Below are positions 10,194 to 22,844 of a DNA stretch of 64,000 nt, in pieces; position 1 is the first letter of the stretch; every line of letters begins with the position of its first letter. The notes under the pieces were generated by a model, which saw only the letters and a program-made list of their open reading frames with translations, was not told the origin of the DNA and did not search any database. Source of the DNA: Sphagnum compactum (Eukaryota; Bryophyta; Sphagnopsida; Sphagnales); assembly GCA_965153455.1 (NCBI GenBank), contig OZ234500.1, forward strand, positions 13,844,557 through 13,908,556. Reading direction: 5' to 3'. A program made the position numbers and the translations under genes.

Positions 10194-11916
10194 AACCCTA
10201 GAACTAACACTAACCAAATCCTGGATGGCTAGATCATGATTCCATAGGAAAATAATGAGTATCTAGGCAGGACTCAGTGCATCTGCTTCCGATTCTTGCA
10301 ACAATAAGTGCACCATCCGTGAACTAGACACATGAAGTTAAATAGGTCTCGTCAGTGGTGCGTGCTAATTCTTCATTCTTTACTCCCGTTCGGGAATCGG
10401 CTTCCACCCTCAAAGGGGTGTTCAAAGGGGAAGATCGAAGCAGGTTTTTTCATGGGAAAAAATATTACGATTTAAATTGTACTAAATTTTTTTGGCTCAG
10501 TTTTTGTAGCCCCAATAAACTCACCCCCAAGCCAGTTTTTCTTTTTTTTTTCAATTTTGTGATGTTGTTCAAGTGGCAATAGTCCATAAGTAAATTTAGC
10601 CAAATAAATGGCCATATTCAAAATATGGAAGTATAAAATCTTAAGCACCCTTTCATATTGTAGGCAATTATGGTGATTCTTGGCAAAACTTTCGATTTCA
10701 TTTTGTTTTTAAGCAAGGAATTTGTGCCAAAATATTCTTTTTGAAAATATTTTTCACAAATTGGCGAAAGTTTGCCACAAAAAATAAAATCACTGCCCCA
10801 AGCTGGGTCTATTCTGCAATATGTCCACACATACACGGAGTTTGTTTTGTGTGGGCAGTTATTTTCCATTAGAATATTAGCTATGGCCCTAAGTGGGAAG
10901 GCCACCCACAACCTGGTACTGTGACCCAGTGTCTGCATTTTCCAGTGACCAGAAAGAGCTAGTAAGTGATTTCTTGCAATATCATCATGTTGTCTTTTGT
11001 TTCCTACAGCTTTGATTCTATGTTTGCAAGGCCTGGGTGTTTCATTTGACATTGTATTTTAATGCCTTTTGAAACCTAGGTTTGAATAGGGAAAGGTCTG
11101 CTCCCAAGGGCCTTCTCCAATTTGAGGGTTGAAGCCTGAGGCCGTAGGTTTGAAAATTCAAGAAACACTCATGGGGGCATGCCTTCAGCCTGCAGGAGCG
11201 TGCCTTCCCCAGCGCAAAGGGCATCAAGGTTTTTTACACATAAGCATCTTCCACAGGTGGATTTCCTCCTTATGTATGCAACACAGGGAGGTGCTTTCAA
11301 GTACCAAGAAAGAAAACCTTGCGGTGCTTTATGTGTCATGAAAATACCCTTGAAGTTGGTATGACACATCCATCAAGGGCTGTTCAAAGATGGAGACTGT
11401 TATTTATGGTGGTAAAATAAGGGCCCACAACCGGGCAAGAGCCACTGCACTATTAGTAAGAGAATACATGCTTCCTCTCTGGTCAATTGGCAAAAACAAG
11501 TTGACTGATAATTTATAACATCTGTGAACTCTAAAAAACACTCACCATCTTTGACAGTTTTGTATTGATTACATCTATGGTAAATCACTATATGATTCCT
11601 AGAATAGGTTCAAGTAGGCAGCTACTTATATAGAAGGATGCTTGAATGCTTGAATATCTATCTATCAAGGAAGGTGGTTTGAAGGTAGTAGTATGTTGTT
11701 TTGTTTGTCAAGTTCAGATCTCCCAATCCACCCACAGTGTCTCTTGTTGTGATCTTATACGATTGGACAGCTCTCAATGAGCCAGGGTACACACAGTCCC
11801 TTTCATAATATTTCAACCTATAGTGAAGAAGTTACTGAATATTGAACAATTTTTTCACTGAAAATTTGTTTAAATGAAAACTAAAAATTATAGGGGAATT
11901 TGGCCACTCTCCTGGT
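10194..11916. other. Intergenic DNA between XTH gene 1 and the LINE; contains a dispersed repeat
   Basis: The first 100-200 bp should hold the 3' UTR of XTH gene 1. Positions about 10540-10800 are a dispersed repeat that recurs at about 43985-44225 (see findings). Around 11224-11350 CAAGGTTTTTTACACATAAG and a diverged inverted partner (CTTTATGTGTCATGAAAATA) suggest an imperfect foldback. No coding sequence is recognised. Confidence 0.45.
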
Positions 11917-13945
11917 ATTTTTAGAAGGCCTTTAGGGTGAACCCCTTGCGGGGAGGGAGGCAACAGCCTCATCAATCATTAGAAAAGTTGAGAAAGTACA
12001 AGGGGGGGAGCAGGCGCCACGAAATGGCAGCCTCGCCCTCCCCAAAGATGTGGCCGTGAAGCCATTCAGCCTTAAAGGCTTGCTCAATCCTATTCTGATT
12101 GTCCTGAGTCCTATTATGGTTAGAGGATCTAATGGCTTTCCAGGTGGCCATGCCCACCTCCGCCGTAGCCTCCCAGGATTGGAGAAGAACCCTTTTGAGA
12201 GAGTATTGGCCATCGAAGTGCCTTCGGCATCTTTCAGACCAGAGGTAATAGAGCAGAAAGCTCCTGAGGATATCGAGAGGTTGTCGCCTGTAGGAGAACC
12301 CACCCGGGTGGTAGCTATGGAGGTCCGGGGGGTCGTCCTTCTCCTCGAACATCGTCTCCCCAAGGAGAACGAAGGGCCAGGTGATGGAGAGGCGGTTGGG
12401 CGCCTCCCATTCGCCCCAGATGCTGAGGAAGGCATTCCAGGCCTTCTGGGCGGGAGTGCATTCCATGAGGCAGTGACGGGCAGACTCCTGGAGTCCCTGG
12501 TCGCAGCCTTTGCAGGGGGCCTAAATCCCCATGGTCTGGAGCCAGGTGCCCACCGGCAGCCCGTTGTTGAGGGTCAGCCAGGTGAGCGCTCCAACCTTGC
12601 GGGGACGGGCATTGTGCCACATTCTGGCAATGGTCTGGGCGACTGTCGAGTTGCGAAGATTCAGGTCCTGGATGAAGGTGATGATGCTGGGGGAATGTTG
12701 CATTTTCCTGGCGTTCTGGTACCCTCTCTTGGAAGAGTAACCGAAGAAGGGGGCGTTGCCCATGTTGCGCGTCGCCTGCCAATGCCAGTCTCCAGGATCC
12801 CACGGGAGGTCAGAGATAAAGCCAGACTCAAAAATCCAATAGATTGGCGATTTCTTACCTGGCAGGAGCAGGTCCTTGGCGAGTCTGAGCGTGGTTCCAT
12901 GGCCGTCTTGGGCGAGGACCCTGACAGGCGTGTACCCCTCCAGGTGGATGGTGATGCTGTGTGAGTTGGTAGTTTGAATGCGGCCAGCGCTGGACGATCT
13001 CCTGAATTCCTTGGTGCTGGCGATGGTATGGTTTATATCGGTGATCTGATACACCCATTCCGGCGAGGTAATCTGGTCGGCTTCCCTTTTGCTGATCCAG
13101 TCCCCTACCAGCGGTTTACTGTTGGAGGTGGCCGGGTCCCAGGGGATACTGGCAACAATTAGATCCCTGTTTAGTCTATTGCTGGGGTGGGAGCTCACTC
13201 CGAGAGCTGAGAGGTCTTTCCAGGTTTTCGCCACTGGGTCCCAGAAGTCTCCAACTCTGGAGTAGCCAGCGTTCGCGAGGGCATTACCCTCACTCCTGCC
13301 ACTGAGCCCTAGGGGTCTGCTGTTCTGGTTTGTTACGAGAGGATTGCCAAAGACCGGTTGTCTAGCACTTCGGCAGCGTTGGTCGGCTCCGACTTGCTTA
13401 GTCCCGATCTCACATTCATCCATGCACTGAGAATGCTCTTCCACATAGAAGTCAGAGGTCTCTTAAGCTTAGTGGCTGCAAACAGCCAATTGATGTCTCG
13501 CGTGGTTGGGCCGAGCCCGTGAACCGGAAGCATGACCTGGTTGGCCTTATGCCTCAGGAGCTCCTTCCAGGGTTCGCCCCCTGGTTCCAGCCCCCTTATG
13601 AGAAGTTTTGCTAATAAGGCCTCGGACTGGGTTTTTGGGTCAATAATCCCGAGCCCTCCATGTGAGGTCGGGAGAACGAGGGTCTCCCACTTAACCTTTG
13701 CCCTCGCATTATTGGCTTTTCTGCTCCATATGAAGTTCCTCACCACACCTCGGATCTAGCAGCACATCCTGGGGTTCGGGTTCCAGGTGGCCGCCAGGTA
13801 CCACATGGAGGCGAGGAGGACCTGGTTCGCCACCAGGATTCTCCCCGCTAGTGAGAGGTGGCATGTACTCCAATTGATTAGCTTGCTCTTGAGGGCGGAT
13901 AGGACTAAGGGATTCACACTTGGGCCAATGGCACATGGTACATTA
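11917..13945 (-). mobile_element. 5'-truncated, GC-rich LINE (non-LTR retrotransposon), C-terminal part of ORF2
   Basis: Read on the minus strand, the element starts inside the reverse transcriptase with LSLAGRILVANQVLLASMWY. It continues with VVRNFIWSRKANNARAKVKW and SHGGLGIIDPKTQSEALLAK, the typical end of plant LINE reverse transcriptases. A zf-RVT-like segment follows: GALTWLTLNNGLPVGTW, then C-x2-C...H-C (CKGC, ARHCLMEC), then WNAFLSIWGEWEAP. Coding ends at 11972-11974. Two in-frame nonsense codons (13756-13758, 12521-12523) and a single-base frameshift near 13360 inactivate it. Endonuclease and most of the reverse transcriptase are missing, as expected of 5' truncation. The segment is clearly GC-richer than its surroundings. 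A long plus-strand open frame (12050-12964) is its antisense shadow. The 3' boundary near CTTCTAAAAATA (about 11917-11928) is approximate, and no clear target-site duplication was found. Confidence 0.85.
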
Positions 13946-15050
13946 GTCTCTATTATATACCAAATTTGTCTAAATCTTCTTGTGCATGGTCACATGTTCA
14001 GGTACATCACAAAATTGTAAAAAGGAAAACCAGGCCCCCATCAAAATTCCAATCAACTTGAAAAAACTAGGTGATAGCCCTAGACATTGAAAATCTTAGT
14101 ACCATTGGCAAAGCATTGACAAATTTATTTTCTTGCAGCAATTGAACTAAAAAAAGATTGAGCACAAAAGGAACATAAAGGCTTTGGAAAAAGAGTCTAT
14201 CAATAAAATGTGGAGGAATTCAGCCATTAATTTTTAACATCCAGTGAATGTTCTATAGCACATAATGTAAGTTCTAACTAACCAATTAAATGAAAATTGG
14301 CTAATTTAAAGCTCAGTATGGCCAATACACTAACACCATGTGATGCCACAGTCTGGGAGGCCATTACATGCTTTATATCCTAAACCCAAAGACGTGCACT
14401 CTAATTTCTCAAACTAGCCAGGTATATTGTTGCCCAAATCAACTTGCATTCACGATATTGGAGATCAATGGTTTCTCTGTCCCTGAAGAAACAAGAGGTA
14501 CATCATATGGCAAATGCAAAATCATGAGGCAAGTGATGTTTGCTCGAGATAATTTGGTTGTTTGTTTTTGGCTCTGTCCATCGGGAAGAGACTAGTATGC
14601 ATTGGTGTAGGATTCGGGCATAAACTTTTTGCTCAAACTTGACCCAATGTGTGTGACATCTGAAATATTTTACATGAGCTTTTAATGGATGGCCATGTTC
14701 CATAGAGTTTCATGCATTTTGGTGAAAAGTCATAGATCCAGTTTGAAGGAAAGGTTTTAGTTTGAACCTGCTATAGAGGGCAGAGTCAATTGACTCATGA
14801 GCTGCTTGTTTAAGATGTGGACCCGCTTGGGTTCAACTGACCAGCTAGCCATATGTTGAAAAACCTCAGGGAGGCAACCCATAAGCTTCGATTTTTCTGA
14901 AGCAAATTCTCTCCCCCTTTCTTTGATGAAAAGGGGCAACCACTATCAAATCATGAGATCACAGCAGTTCCTTTCCATATGTGGGCTACAGGGCAAACCA
15001 AAGAGGGGCAAAGCCCAAAGAGGTGGAACCGGAGAACACTCAGCTAAAAC
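13946..15050. other. Intergenic DNA, nothing recognised
   Basis: Mixed-composition to AT-rich sequence. The only open frames are short ones of 60-80 codons without recognisable motifs. No RNA gene or clear repeat was seen. Confidence 0.4.
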
Positions 15051-15059
15051 TAACAAAAG

Positions 15060-15220
15060 GCATAGGGATAGAATTAGAGGGGAGGGCCCATTAAAGTCTT
15101 GGAGAACCATTTTCTGAGGTCCTTATGAAGAAAGTAAGGGCATAAAGATAGAATTAGACGGGGAAGGCAGCTAAAGATCGCAGAGAACCATGTCCTAAGG
15201 TCCTTTTGGAGAAGGGGCCT
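15060..15220. repeat. Two tandem copies of an ~80-bp unit
   Basis: CATAGGGATAGAATTAGA ... GAGAACCATTTTCTGAGG at 15061 onward is repeated as CATAAAGATAGAATTAGA ... GAGAACCATGTCCTAAGG at 15141 onward. The period is 80 bp and the copies are clearly diverged. The sequence is purine-rich on this strand. Confidence 0.7.
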
Positions 15221-17630
15221 TTCATGGGAGGTCCCCAGAAAACTGGGGGTAGCCACATCAACCAGCCAGCCATAAGTACTACACTTATGTATGAAATGGT
15301 AAAGTGTTAGCATTTAAGTTCCACAGGAGAGCAACAAATGAAACTCATATGGGTTAAATTTGTTGCCTCTATCAGAATGGGGGTTGCCATGATCTCATTT
15401 TGAGGGATTTCATACATTTGTTGCCTCTTGACATTTTGAAGAAGGATGTTAATGGTTTCATTCATAATTGGGGTACCAAAAAGAGTGTCTAATTTTTAAA
15501 GGATTTCAAAAGAAAATTTTGAATTTTTAAAAAATTTGCATCATCACTATTGTAGTGTATTGTTGTCTGCAACAAGATAAAATAATGTCATGTTAAATTA
15601 ATAAAAATATTTAAAAATAATTTAGACATTATATAAATGACATTTTGAATCCTTACACTAACTGTACTAGGTGCTATGACCTTATGAGGTCATTAATTAA
15701 CTACATGTTTTTATACTAAAAAAATCAAAAGGAATGCATTAAGTAATGCAATCGATGTCATTTTTTTAATGGATAAATAATTTTTACATCTATGTTGGGC
15801 CATGTTGATTAAATAAAATTGATTAATATATTATAAATCATACGAAAATTTTGAAAACAATCAAATTCAATCTTTGGGGCTATGAGAAAAAAAAACAATG
15901 TTTTTTGATGATTTGGTTGATTTTTTATATTCATTAGGTTTAAAGTTTTTAACTTGAAGTGCTAGTCACATGTGTAAGAAATAATCATGTCAAAAAAATT
16001 ATTAAATTGTCCATAAAAACTTATTTAAGCATTTTATACATTTTTGAGTTTGAACCAATGTTTATATGCACATTGATGTACACAGGTTAAAAATCATCAC
16101 CACCAAATGAATTATTTTGTTTGGAGTGATCCTTGAACCTTATACCATTAAACTTCAAGGTTGAAACATTTAAACCAAATGAAAGTGGACCATGCTTAGA
16201 AGAAAAATATGTATTATGTATAAGGGAATTGAAGGTAGAGTTGAAGGTCAAAAACAAAAGACATTGAAAGCAATGCCTTCCCCTTTGTACCAACTCAAAA
16301 GATGAATGGCTAAAGTTGCCTTTACAAGAAATTGTTGATGCTCTAAAACACCTTGCTAGGTGAAAGCATGGTAAAATGTAAAACTAAAAGTATTTGTCAA
16401 TTTACTTGTCAAGTGAACAAAAAATAGGACCAAAACCCATCACAAAATTGTTATTTAAATGATAAATAACAAGATACTTTTTCATTATTATGCATTAACT
16501 TTTAAGTTTTGCATTGTAAAAGTAGGTTTCAAGTAGAATTTTCTAAATGCAAGTAGCTTTTAAAACCTATTTTTTGTAGTGTAAGATTTAATTCAAGTAT
16601 GTGTCATATATATTCTACCAAAGAGAAAGTAGATTTTGTTTTGGTGATGCCCTTGAATATGTAATGATTTTTATTGTATAACTTCATACATGTATATTTC
16701 ATTAAATTTTCTAATGAAAAAGTAGGGTTGAACACCATTTTGATTAGTCAATTTCAAACATATTTATTCCTTACTTTTATTACTCCAAAATTTTGAAATT
16801 TTGTAGTTGATTTACAACAAACCCAATAATTGAGGGCTCAATAGTTTCAAAATGAAATTTAAGTAAAACTTGAATTGACTTTCTTGCGTTTTCATGAAAA
16901 TTTTTTTTTTTTTTAAACTTGATATTTTTTTCTTCAGCTTTTTCTATATACTTTACCATGCTTTCACCTCGCTCCTAAAATCTTATGCAAAGTCTCCCAC
17001 TTTAATCTAAAACTAGGAATTATGTTGTGTGAGGTGCCCCCAAATTCCATTAACATTATCACTTGAGGTTGTTATGTTGTTTAATGCCCTAATGTGAACT
17101 TAAGGTAAAGCTTGAAGTTTAGGATATAATGCCTTATTGTCAAAACAATACCTAACATAATATCTAAGACAAGCTAGACTTACAGTGTGTCTCTTTTTAG
17201 TGTGGCAAGAGATTACAAAACAACAAAAGACCTTACCATATTAACCCTCATTGGATGGGGCATTTCACAAAATGCAACACCGATTCACAATGTAATTAAT
17301 ATGCATGCAACAAATTATTAATTAGTGCATCTGAGGCACAAGGTGGTTTTCCTAGCATTTTAGACCTTCACTTTCATATTGGAAATTGTAGTTTTATAGC
17401 ACATGTAATTATTTTTTAAACATTAGGTTTTTATTTCATGAAAACTCCAATTTGGATTCCATGGGAAACATTTCAACTTGATTCCCAATTTTTCAAAAGA
17501 AGGGTTTGTTAGGTCACATAGATGATAAGGGATGACTATTCAAAGAATAATTAAATATTTCACAAATCATAAGGGAACCACTTTTAATTCACAAAACATG
17601 TGTATAAGTCATTTCCTTACATGCAAAAAT
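15221..17630. other. AT-rich intergenic DNA containing a MITE-like element
   Basis: Very AT-rich. The inverted repeat pair at 16358-16969 is listed separately. No coding sequence is recognised. Open frames such as the 68-codon minus frame at 16087-16293 have no motif I know. Confidence 0.4.
16358..16969. mobile_element. MITE-like element with 18-bp perfect terminal inverted repeats
   Basis: AGGTGAAAGCATGGTAAA at 16358-16375 is the exact reverse complement of TTTACCATGCTTTCACCT at 16952-16969. The interior of about 575 bp is AT-rich and non-coding. A related end (TTTACCATGCTTCTACTTG, then GCTCCTAGTATTATGCAAAG) occurs near 60995-61065, where the right flank GCTCCTAAAATCTTATGCAAAG is also shared. 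The element may therefore extend past 16969. No target-site duplication was identified. Confidence 0.45.
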
Positions 17631-17639
17631 GTATAACAT

Positions 17640-18030
17640 TCTTATGTCATTTGGCACTTGTCCCTAGGTAGATAAAAATAATAATAAAACAATTTACCAA
17701 GTACAACCCCTACCTATTGGGTTCAACAACTCTATAAAAAGTTATTCTCAAAGGTGGTTGCAAGCCACTTCTGGGGCTTCTTACTACTAGGTGGCCTATT
17801 ATTTTTTAAAGCCATTTTAATGGCCTATAACCACTCCTAACAAGGTACTACAATTCTAGAAAGTTTGGAATTCACTATTTCCTTGATCTCCTTTACAATA
17901 AACCTTAGGCTTTGCCTTCCTTTTGTATCTAATCATTGCTTTTGACAATTTACACATAGTCTTCTTCAATAATAATTTCAAAAAACTTAAGTGAAATTGC
18001 CATAATTTAGGCCACACAAACATACTCAAA
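17640..18030 (-). repeat. First copy of a ~400-bp direct duplication with a coding-like relic
   Basis: This segment matches 18490-18900 along most of its length with substitutions and small indels. Shared words include GTACAACC, GGTTCAACAACTCTATA, TTTGGAATTCACT and TCTAATCATTGCTTTTGA. On the minus strand it reads KTMCKLSKAMIRYKRKAKP and then VYCKGDQGNSEFQ, the same peptide as in the second copy. The protein is not recognised. Further downstream on the minus strand the frames are broken. Confidence 0.6.
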
Positions 18031-18489
18031 AAAATTATGCTCAATGGGCACATAATTGAAATATCTGAATAAGATTTTATTCTTATGAATTTCATGGGTT
18101 TTTTTTGTAAGATTTTCAAAGTGATTTCACCATACGAAGTAACAACAATTTTTTTCAATATTGGACCTAGTTTTAAGAGGTTTCATAATTGAATGAAACT
18201 TCAATAATCAAATATTACATTAGAATAAAATCTTAAAATTTAAAATCATATCCATATAAATAATTTATAAAAGCTTGCTAATGATTCTTATGAATGTTGT
18301 ATCTACTTAAAATGAATCATTAGACTTGGCATACACCCGTTGGACAACCCTCTTGTTGATTGGCCAATTTGTCCATGGTCTCAAGCACCAAGTCATGATT
18401 CATACCATCAATGTGTTGAGAGCTCACTTGCAAAACTCATACACAATTCAACCTTCAATTTGGAATTTTTCTAATACAAACTATCACAC
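18031..18489. other. AT-rich spacer between the two duplicated segments
   Basis: No gene is seen. A plus-strand open frame at 18326-18526 has no recognisable motif and is probably chance. Confidence 0.4.
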
Positions 18490-18900
18490 TCTTATGCCAC
18501 TTGGCATCAAGTCCTTAGGTAGATGATTAATGTATTTTTAAAAAACCAAGTACAACCTACTTGCTAGGTTCAACAACTCTATAGAAAATTATGCTCAAAA
18601 GGTGTCTACAAGCCACTTTTGGGGCAAGCTTCTTATAATTACTATGAGGTCGCATGTTATTCTTTAAAGCCATTATAATGACTTGTAACTAGTCCTCCTT
18701 AGGAAATACTTCAATTCCACAAACTTGCTTGGAATTCACTGTTTTCTTGACCACCTTTACAATAGACCTTAAGCTTTTCTTCATTTTGGTCTCTAATCAT
18801 TGCTTTTGATAATTTACACACTTTCTCAACAAATTTTTTTAAAAAAATTGAGCAAAATTGCCATAACCCTGACCACACAACCAACCATACCCAAAACTTC
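18490..18900 (-). repeat. Second copy of the ~400-bp duplication with a coding-like relic
   Basis: Direct-orientation partner of 17640-18030, offset by 850-860 bp. The minus strand reads KKFVEKVCKLSKAMIRDQNE and then EEKLKVYCKGGQENSEFQ, in an open frame from 18902 to 18711. Amino-acid similarity to the first copy (CKLSKAMIR, VYCKG-Q-NSEFQ) survives nucleotide changes. Either the unit was once coding or the copies are too young to tell. The peptide is unrecognised. Confidence 0.6.
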
Positions 18901-20384
18901 AAATCACATGCTGCTTACAACTTATATCTCCAGAATTTGTACATCATGTGCAAGTGCACGGATTCACCACCAAACAGCAAGTGTTGAAGGCTCGTAGTTT
19001 GTGAACACTATTCAACTTCTATATTGTAAATGTGCTATAACGTTTTTTTCTCTCTTTTTCAAAACTAAAATCTTTAAATATCATCCAGTCTTGATGTTCT
19101 CCTTCTCTTCTATCTCCAATGCTCTCACTCCTACACATTTTTTACAATCGATATATCCCTATTTGCAGCACTCCTAGAAATGCCACCTCCAAACTAATTG
19201 CGCACAATGCTCTTGATTATACTTCCCAGCCGCATTCCCTGCAAGTTGTGGAAGAGGACTGTAACAAAGTGTGTGCTAAAAAAAATTCAGAGAGCAGTAA
19301 TATTTAGTTTTTAGTAGATTTTGTCTCCAACAATCCGCTGGAGGTTCACAGTTTTAGGATTTATCAGCGATCAGTCACCATAAAAAATGAGACCCCAAGC
19401 TTACAAGGGATTTGTTCCAAAAGAGGAGGTAGGTATCTGCCAGAAATGAACGCCGTGCAAGGCGTAGCCTTCCCAGCTCCCTCGACCGGGAATTACCGGT
19501 CCGGCGACATAACCGGACATCATTGATGGATTCGCCTGAAATTGCTGGCACCCGGAACAGCGCAGAAATTCAGCACGCTCCTAAACATAGAGGTTTCGAG
19601 AACATAACCTGTGTATAGTGATGAATTAATGATGGCCTCGTTGAGCGAGAGAGAGCGCGGAAGAGAGAGAGAGAGAGCGGTTTCTTCTCGCTTGGAGCTT
19701 TCCTCAAGATAACCTCCCGTCTAGTTTTAGAACTGCTTTGAAGACTGACTGGGAATTGACACTTGGTCATTGACAACCCCGCTACGGTGTTCCACCGAAT
19801 AGCAACACTAAAAGGCTGGCATGTTTCAGGTCTTTTTGCATTCACGCGCTCTTGACGTCGGTTCCCAGCAGCCGCGTTCATTTTGGGCGAATTTTCGCAT
19901 TGTGGTGACAAAACAAATTGGAAAAATTTGGAAAAATTTCATGTTTTGTGTAAATTCGAAAATTTTGCTTTTTTTTTTTATAAATAGCAAAACTTTAGAA
20001 ACCAGAAATTTGAAATAAACGTTGCCCAGCAGGCACTTCTGTCATGTATCCACATCCTGTTTTTAGACTATACTGGCTGAATCCACCCACCCGGCTCCAT
20101 TTGCAGCCTAATGACCAGTACCGGTACTTCTTGTAATTGCTTGGCTACCTTCAAGCGCTCCAAGCTGTCTAGGAGCTTGCTAGTGGTTGCTTATGAGCTC
20201 TCTAGTAGCTTACTTTCGTGGCCATGATTATCAACGTTGGTTAGCGCTAGACTGGATATTAGATCTGCAGATTGCCCATCGAGTAGTAGTATCTGCATCT
20301 GTTCAATCTGGAGCAGCTTGGAGGTGTGATAACTTGCAAAGGACGAGCGCCCATATTCTGATCCAGATCTGAGTTGCGCGTAAT
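18901..20384. other. Upstream region of XTH gene 2
   Basis: No gene is seen. A GC-rich patch at about 19440-19560 contains an ACCGGTCCGG / ACCGGAC cluster. A GA-rich microsatellite lies at about 19638-19680 (GAGAGAGAGAG runs). No convincing TATA box is visible within 350 bp of the start codon, so the promoter is not placed. Confidence 0.4.
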
Positions 20385-21798
20385 ATGGGTCCTCATAGAG
20401 GAAGAACAGGGACAATGTCGATCGGGGTAGCGGTGGTAGTGTGTTTGGGAATGTTGGCCGAGAGAGCGTCGGGGATCTTCTCAGATAACTTCGAGACCAG
20501 CTCCGATCCTTACCATTGTCAAATTCTGAACAATGGGACCGAAGTTGCGCTGGTTCTCGATGAAGCCTCTGGTAAAGCTATCCCCGCCTTCTCTTCTGTC
20601 AAGTATCATGATTTGAAACTACAACATCTTTGGCGTTATTAAACAAAATAAAGAATCTCTAGCGGTTTTTGGTGAAGTTATTAAAACCATAGTATGGATC
20701 AATGTATCCAGTCCGGAAATTTCAGGAGCATATCTGTAATTTTAAACAAGAGACTTATGCTCATGCGGTGTGTGTATTTGGGCTACAGCTTCAGGATTCC
20801 AATCCATTCACGGTTTCCTCTTCGGATGGGTCGAATTGAACATCAAGCTCCCCTCTGGAAACTCATCGGGCACTGTCACTGCTTACTATGTAAGACCGGA
20901 ATCGATCCTGCTATATATACACCATCATTAAAAATTGCGGCCTAACACACTGAACGTATATGCAAGTTTGCGCAACAGTAGGACTGACTCGCTTTTACAT
21001 GACCTGTCTCTCTCCACGCAGCTGTCGTCAGGAGGTCTGTATCACGACGAGCTCGACTTCGAGTTCCTGGGGAATGAGACATATCAGCCATATATTCTGC
21101 AAACTAATGTGTTTGCTAATGGTACCGGAAACCGTGAGCAGCGCATCTACTTATGGTTCGACCCTACTGCCGACTTTCACACATACTCATTCCTGTGGAC
21201 AAGGGATCACATTGTGTAAGGGCATTGTTTCTTACCCTTGTTTTCTAAACGACCAAGACAGTGCGCTCGTAGACTGTATTCGTGGAAAGTTAGCACAACA
21301 TGAGCTTATGATCAGTGGTTTTTTTTTTCCCCTTTTTAAAATAACTACATCACCTGATTGCACTTAGGTAGCTAACAATAATTGCATCTTATGGCCAGAT
21401 TTCTGGTTGATGGCGTTCCAATTCGCGTGTTCAAAGACAACAGTGATATTGGTGTCCCTTACCTCAACAGCAAGCCGATGTACCTATATAGCAGCTTGTG
21501 GAACGGTGATTCGTGGGCGACACAAGGCGGACGCATCAAGCTCGACTGGTCCAATGCTCCGTTCATTGCATATTTCTCCAACTTCAACAGCATCGACGCT
21601 TGCACCGTTTGGAACATTAACGACACCAGCTTCTGCAGCACTCCAGGCACATCCTGGTGGGAGACTGATTATTGGAACGCCAGTCAATTGGGCCAACTGA
21701 CTTGGGTGGCGAAAAATTATCTGATCTATGACTACTGCACAGATACTGCACGTTTTAATGGCGTTACTCCACCAGAATGCTGGAATAACTGGCACTAG
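20385..21798 (+). CDS. Xyloglucan endotransglucosylase/hydrolase (XTH), gene 2 of 3
   Basis: Secreted GH16 xyloglucan-modifying enzyme of the cell wall. Exons: 20385-20571, 20789-20889, 21022-21215 and 21399-21798, with GT-AG introns of 217, 132 and 183 bp in phases 1, 0 and 2. The product is 293 residues. An alternative in-frame ATG at 20415 would give 283 residues and a tighter signal peptide (MSIGVAVVV...ERASG). I kept the first ATG because it has A at -3 and G at +4, whereas the second has T at +4. Residues 104-113 are the canonical [10 protein letters not shown] with E106 and E110, followed by the sequon N114-E-T. Further XTH hallmarks are [42 protein letters not shown] and the C-terminal [10 protein letters not shown]...PPEC with paired cysteines. 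It lies on the same strand as gene 1, about 10 kb downstream. Confidence 0.94.
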
Positions 21799-22840
21799 CT
21801 GATCCTAGAATATAATTAGCTGGGAACCTGCTGTAACCGACCGCGCTGCTGATCTTTTAATCAAGCGGGATCTGCGTTCCCTGATTCTCTCATATAAATG
21901 TCTAGCTCCCGAGGATTCTACATAGGTGGCAGAACACTGTACAGAAAGCAGCAGTTTCGCCACGATTCCAGATCTACACCATGAGATCAGCTGAGATTTT
22001 GACATTAGAACCCTCCTCAGTAAGTGGCACCTCATGGCACAGCTAGACTTCTGCCCACTCTGATCAAAACTTTGCACGGTAATAGTTGCCTTCTGGCAAA
22101 GGAGAATTTCTCGACCATCCGCCCTCTCCTAATTCTGATCAAACTGCCAGATATCTTTCTCACAATTCTTTGCTAGAATTTAGGTCGTTACAATTAATTG
22201 GTGAAAACGCTAAATATCCCCTAACGAGTTCATTTGGAAGCTTTTTCCAAATGGAAGGAATAATTTTCCCGTTTGACTGTTTATATGCAAGTATAGGTTT
22301 ATTCACAGCCAGCTGATCTACACTAAAACTGTTCTCAAATTCTGTCGTATTACATACGAATAAAACAACTTATACTGTTTTTAAAAAGCAGCTCCCTGCT
22401 TGGAATTTGTAAAACTACCTTTTGAACTTGTTCAGTATTATATCAGTGAGTGGTGGTAGAGTTTGGGGCAAAGACCAATGGTTGCTGCAATAACCAAATT
22501 AAATGGAATTAGTGCATTTTGAACACATTTAGAAAGCCTAGTTAAATTTCCATGATGGTTTTTGCAACATGTAAGTGCTGATTTTTTCATGGGGATTGTT
22601 TCATATTTTCACCGAGTCATGGCTGTCTTGACCTCTCGAACTAAATGTTCACCTTGAACTTGCACTAACTAATGGATTGTTATAGAGACATATGTCAGAG
22701 GTCATATGGCACTAGTATGGTGGATTATTTTCAAAATCATTAGTTTATGATTTACTATCAGCTCTAACTAATTTTTCAGCTTGGACTTGCAACATTGTTC
22801 AAAGTATTAGTAAATTGTATTCAAAAAATTCTCCGCATAT
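21799..22840. other. 3' flank of XTH gene 2 and AT-rich intergenic DNA
   Basis: The 3' UTR of XTH gene 2 should occupy the first few hundred bases. No coding sequence, RNA gene or clear repeat was recognised. Confidence 0.4.
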
Positions 22841-22844
22841 TTGG

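Noticed and set aside
9633-10217. 194-codon minus-strand frame
   Set aside because: Antisense shadow of exon 4 of XTH gene 1.
12050-12964. 304-codon plus-strand open frame
   Set aside because: It is antisense to the LINE reverse transcriptase and zf-RVT coding frame and arises from that segment's GC-rich composition.
20187-20372. Short ATG frame upstream of XTH gene 2
   Set aside because: No protein features. At most it would be an upstream frame in the leader, and the transcript start is unknown.
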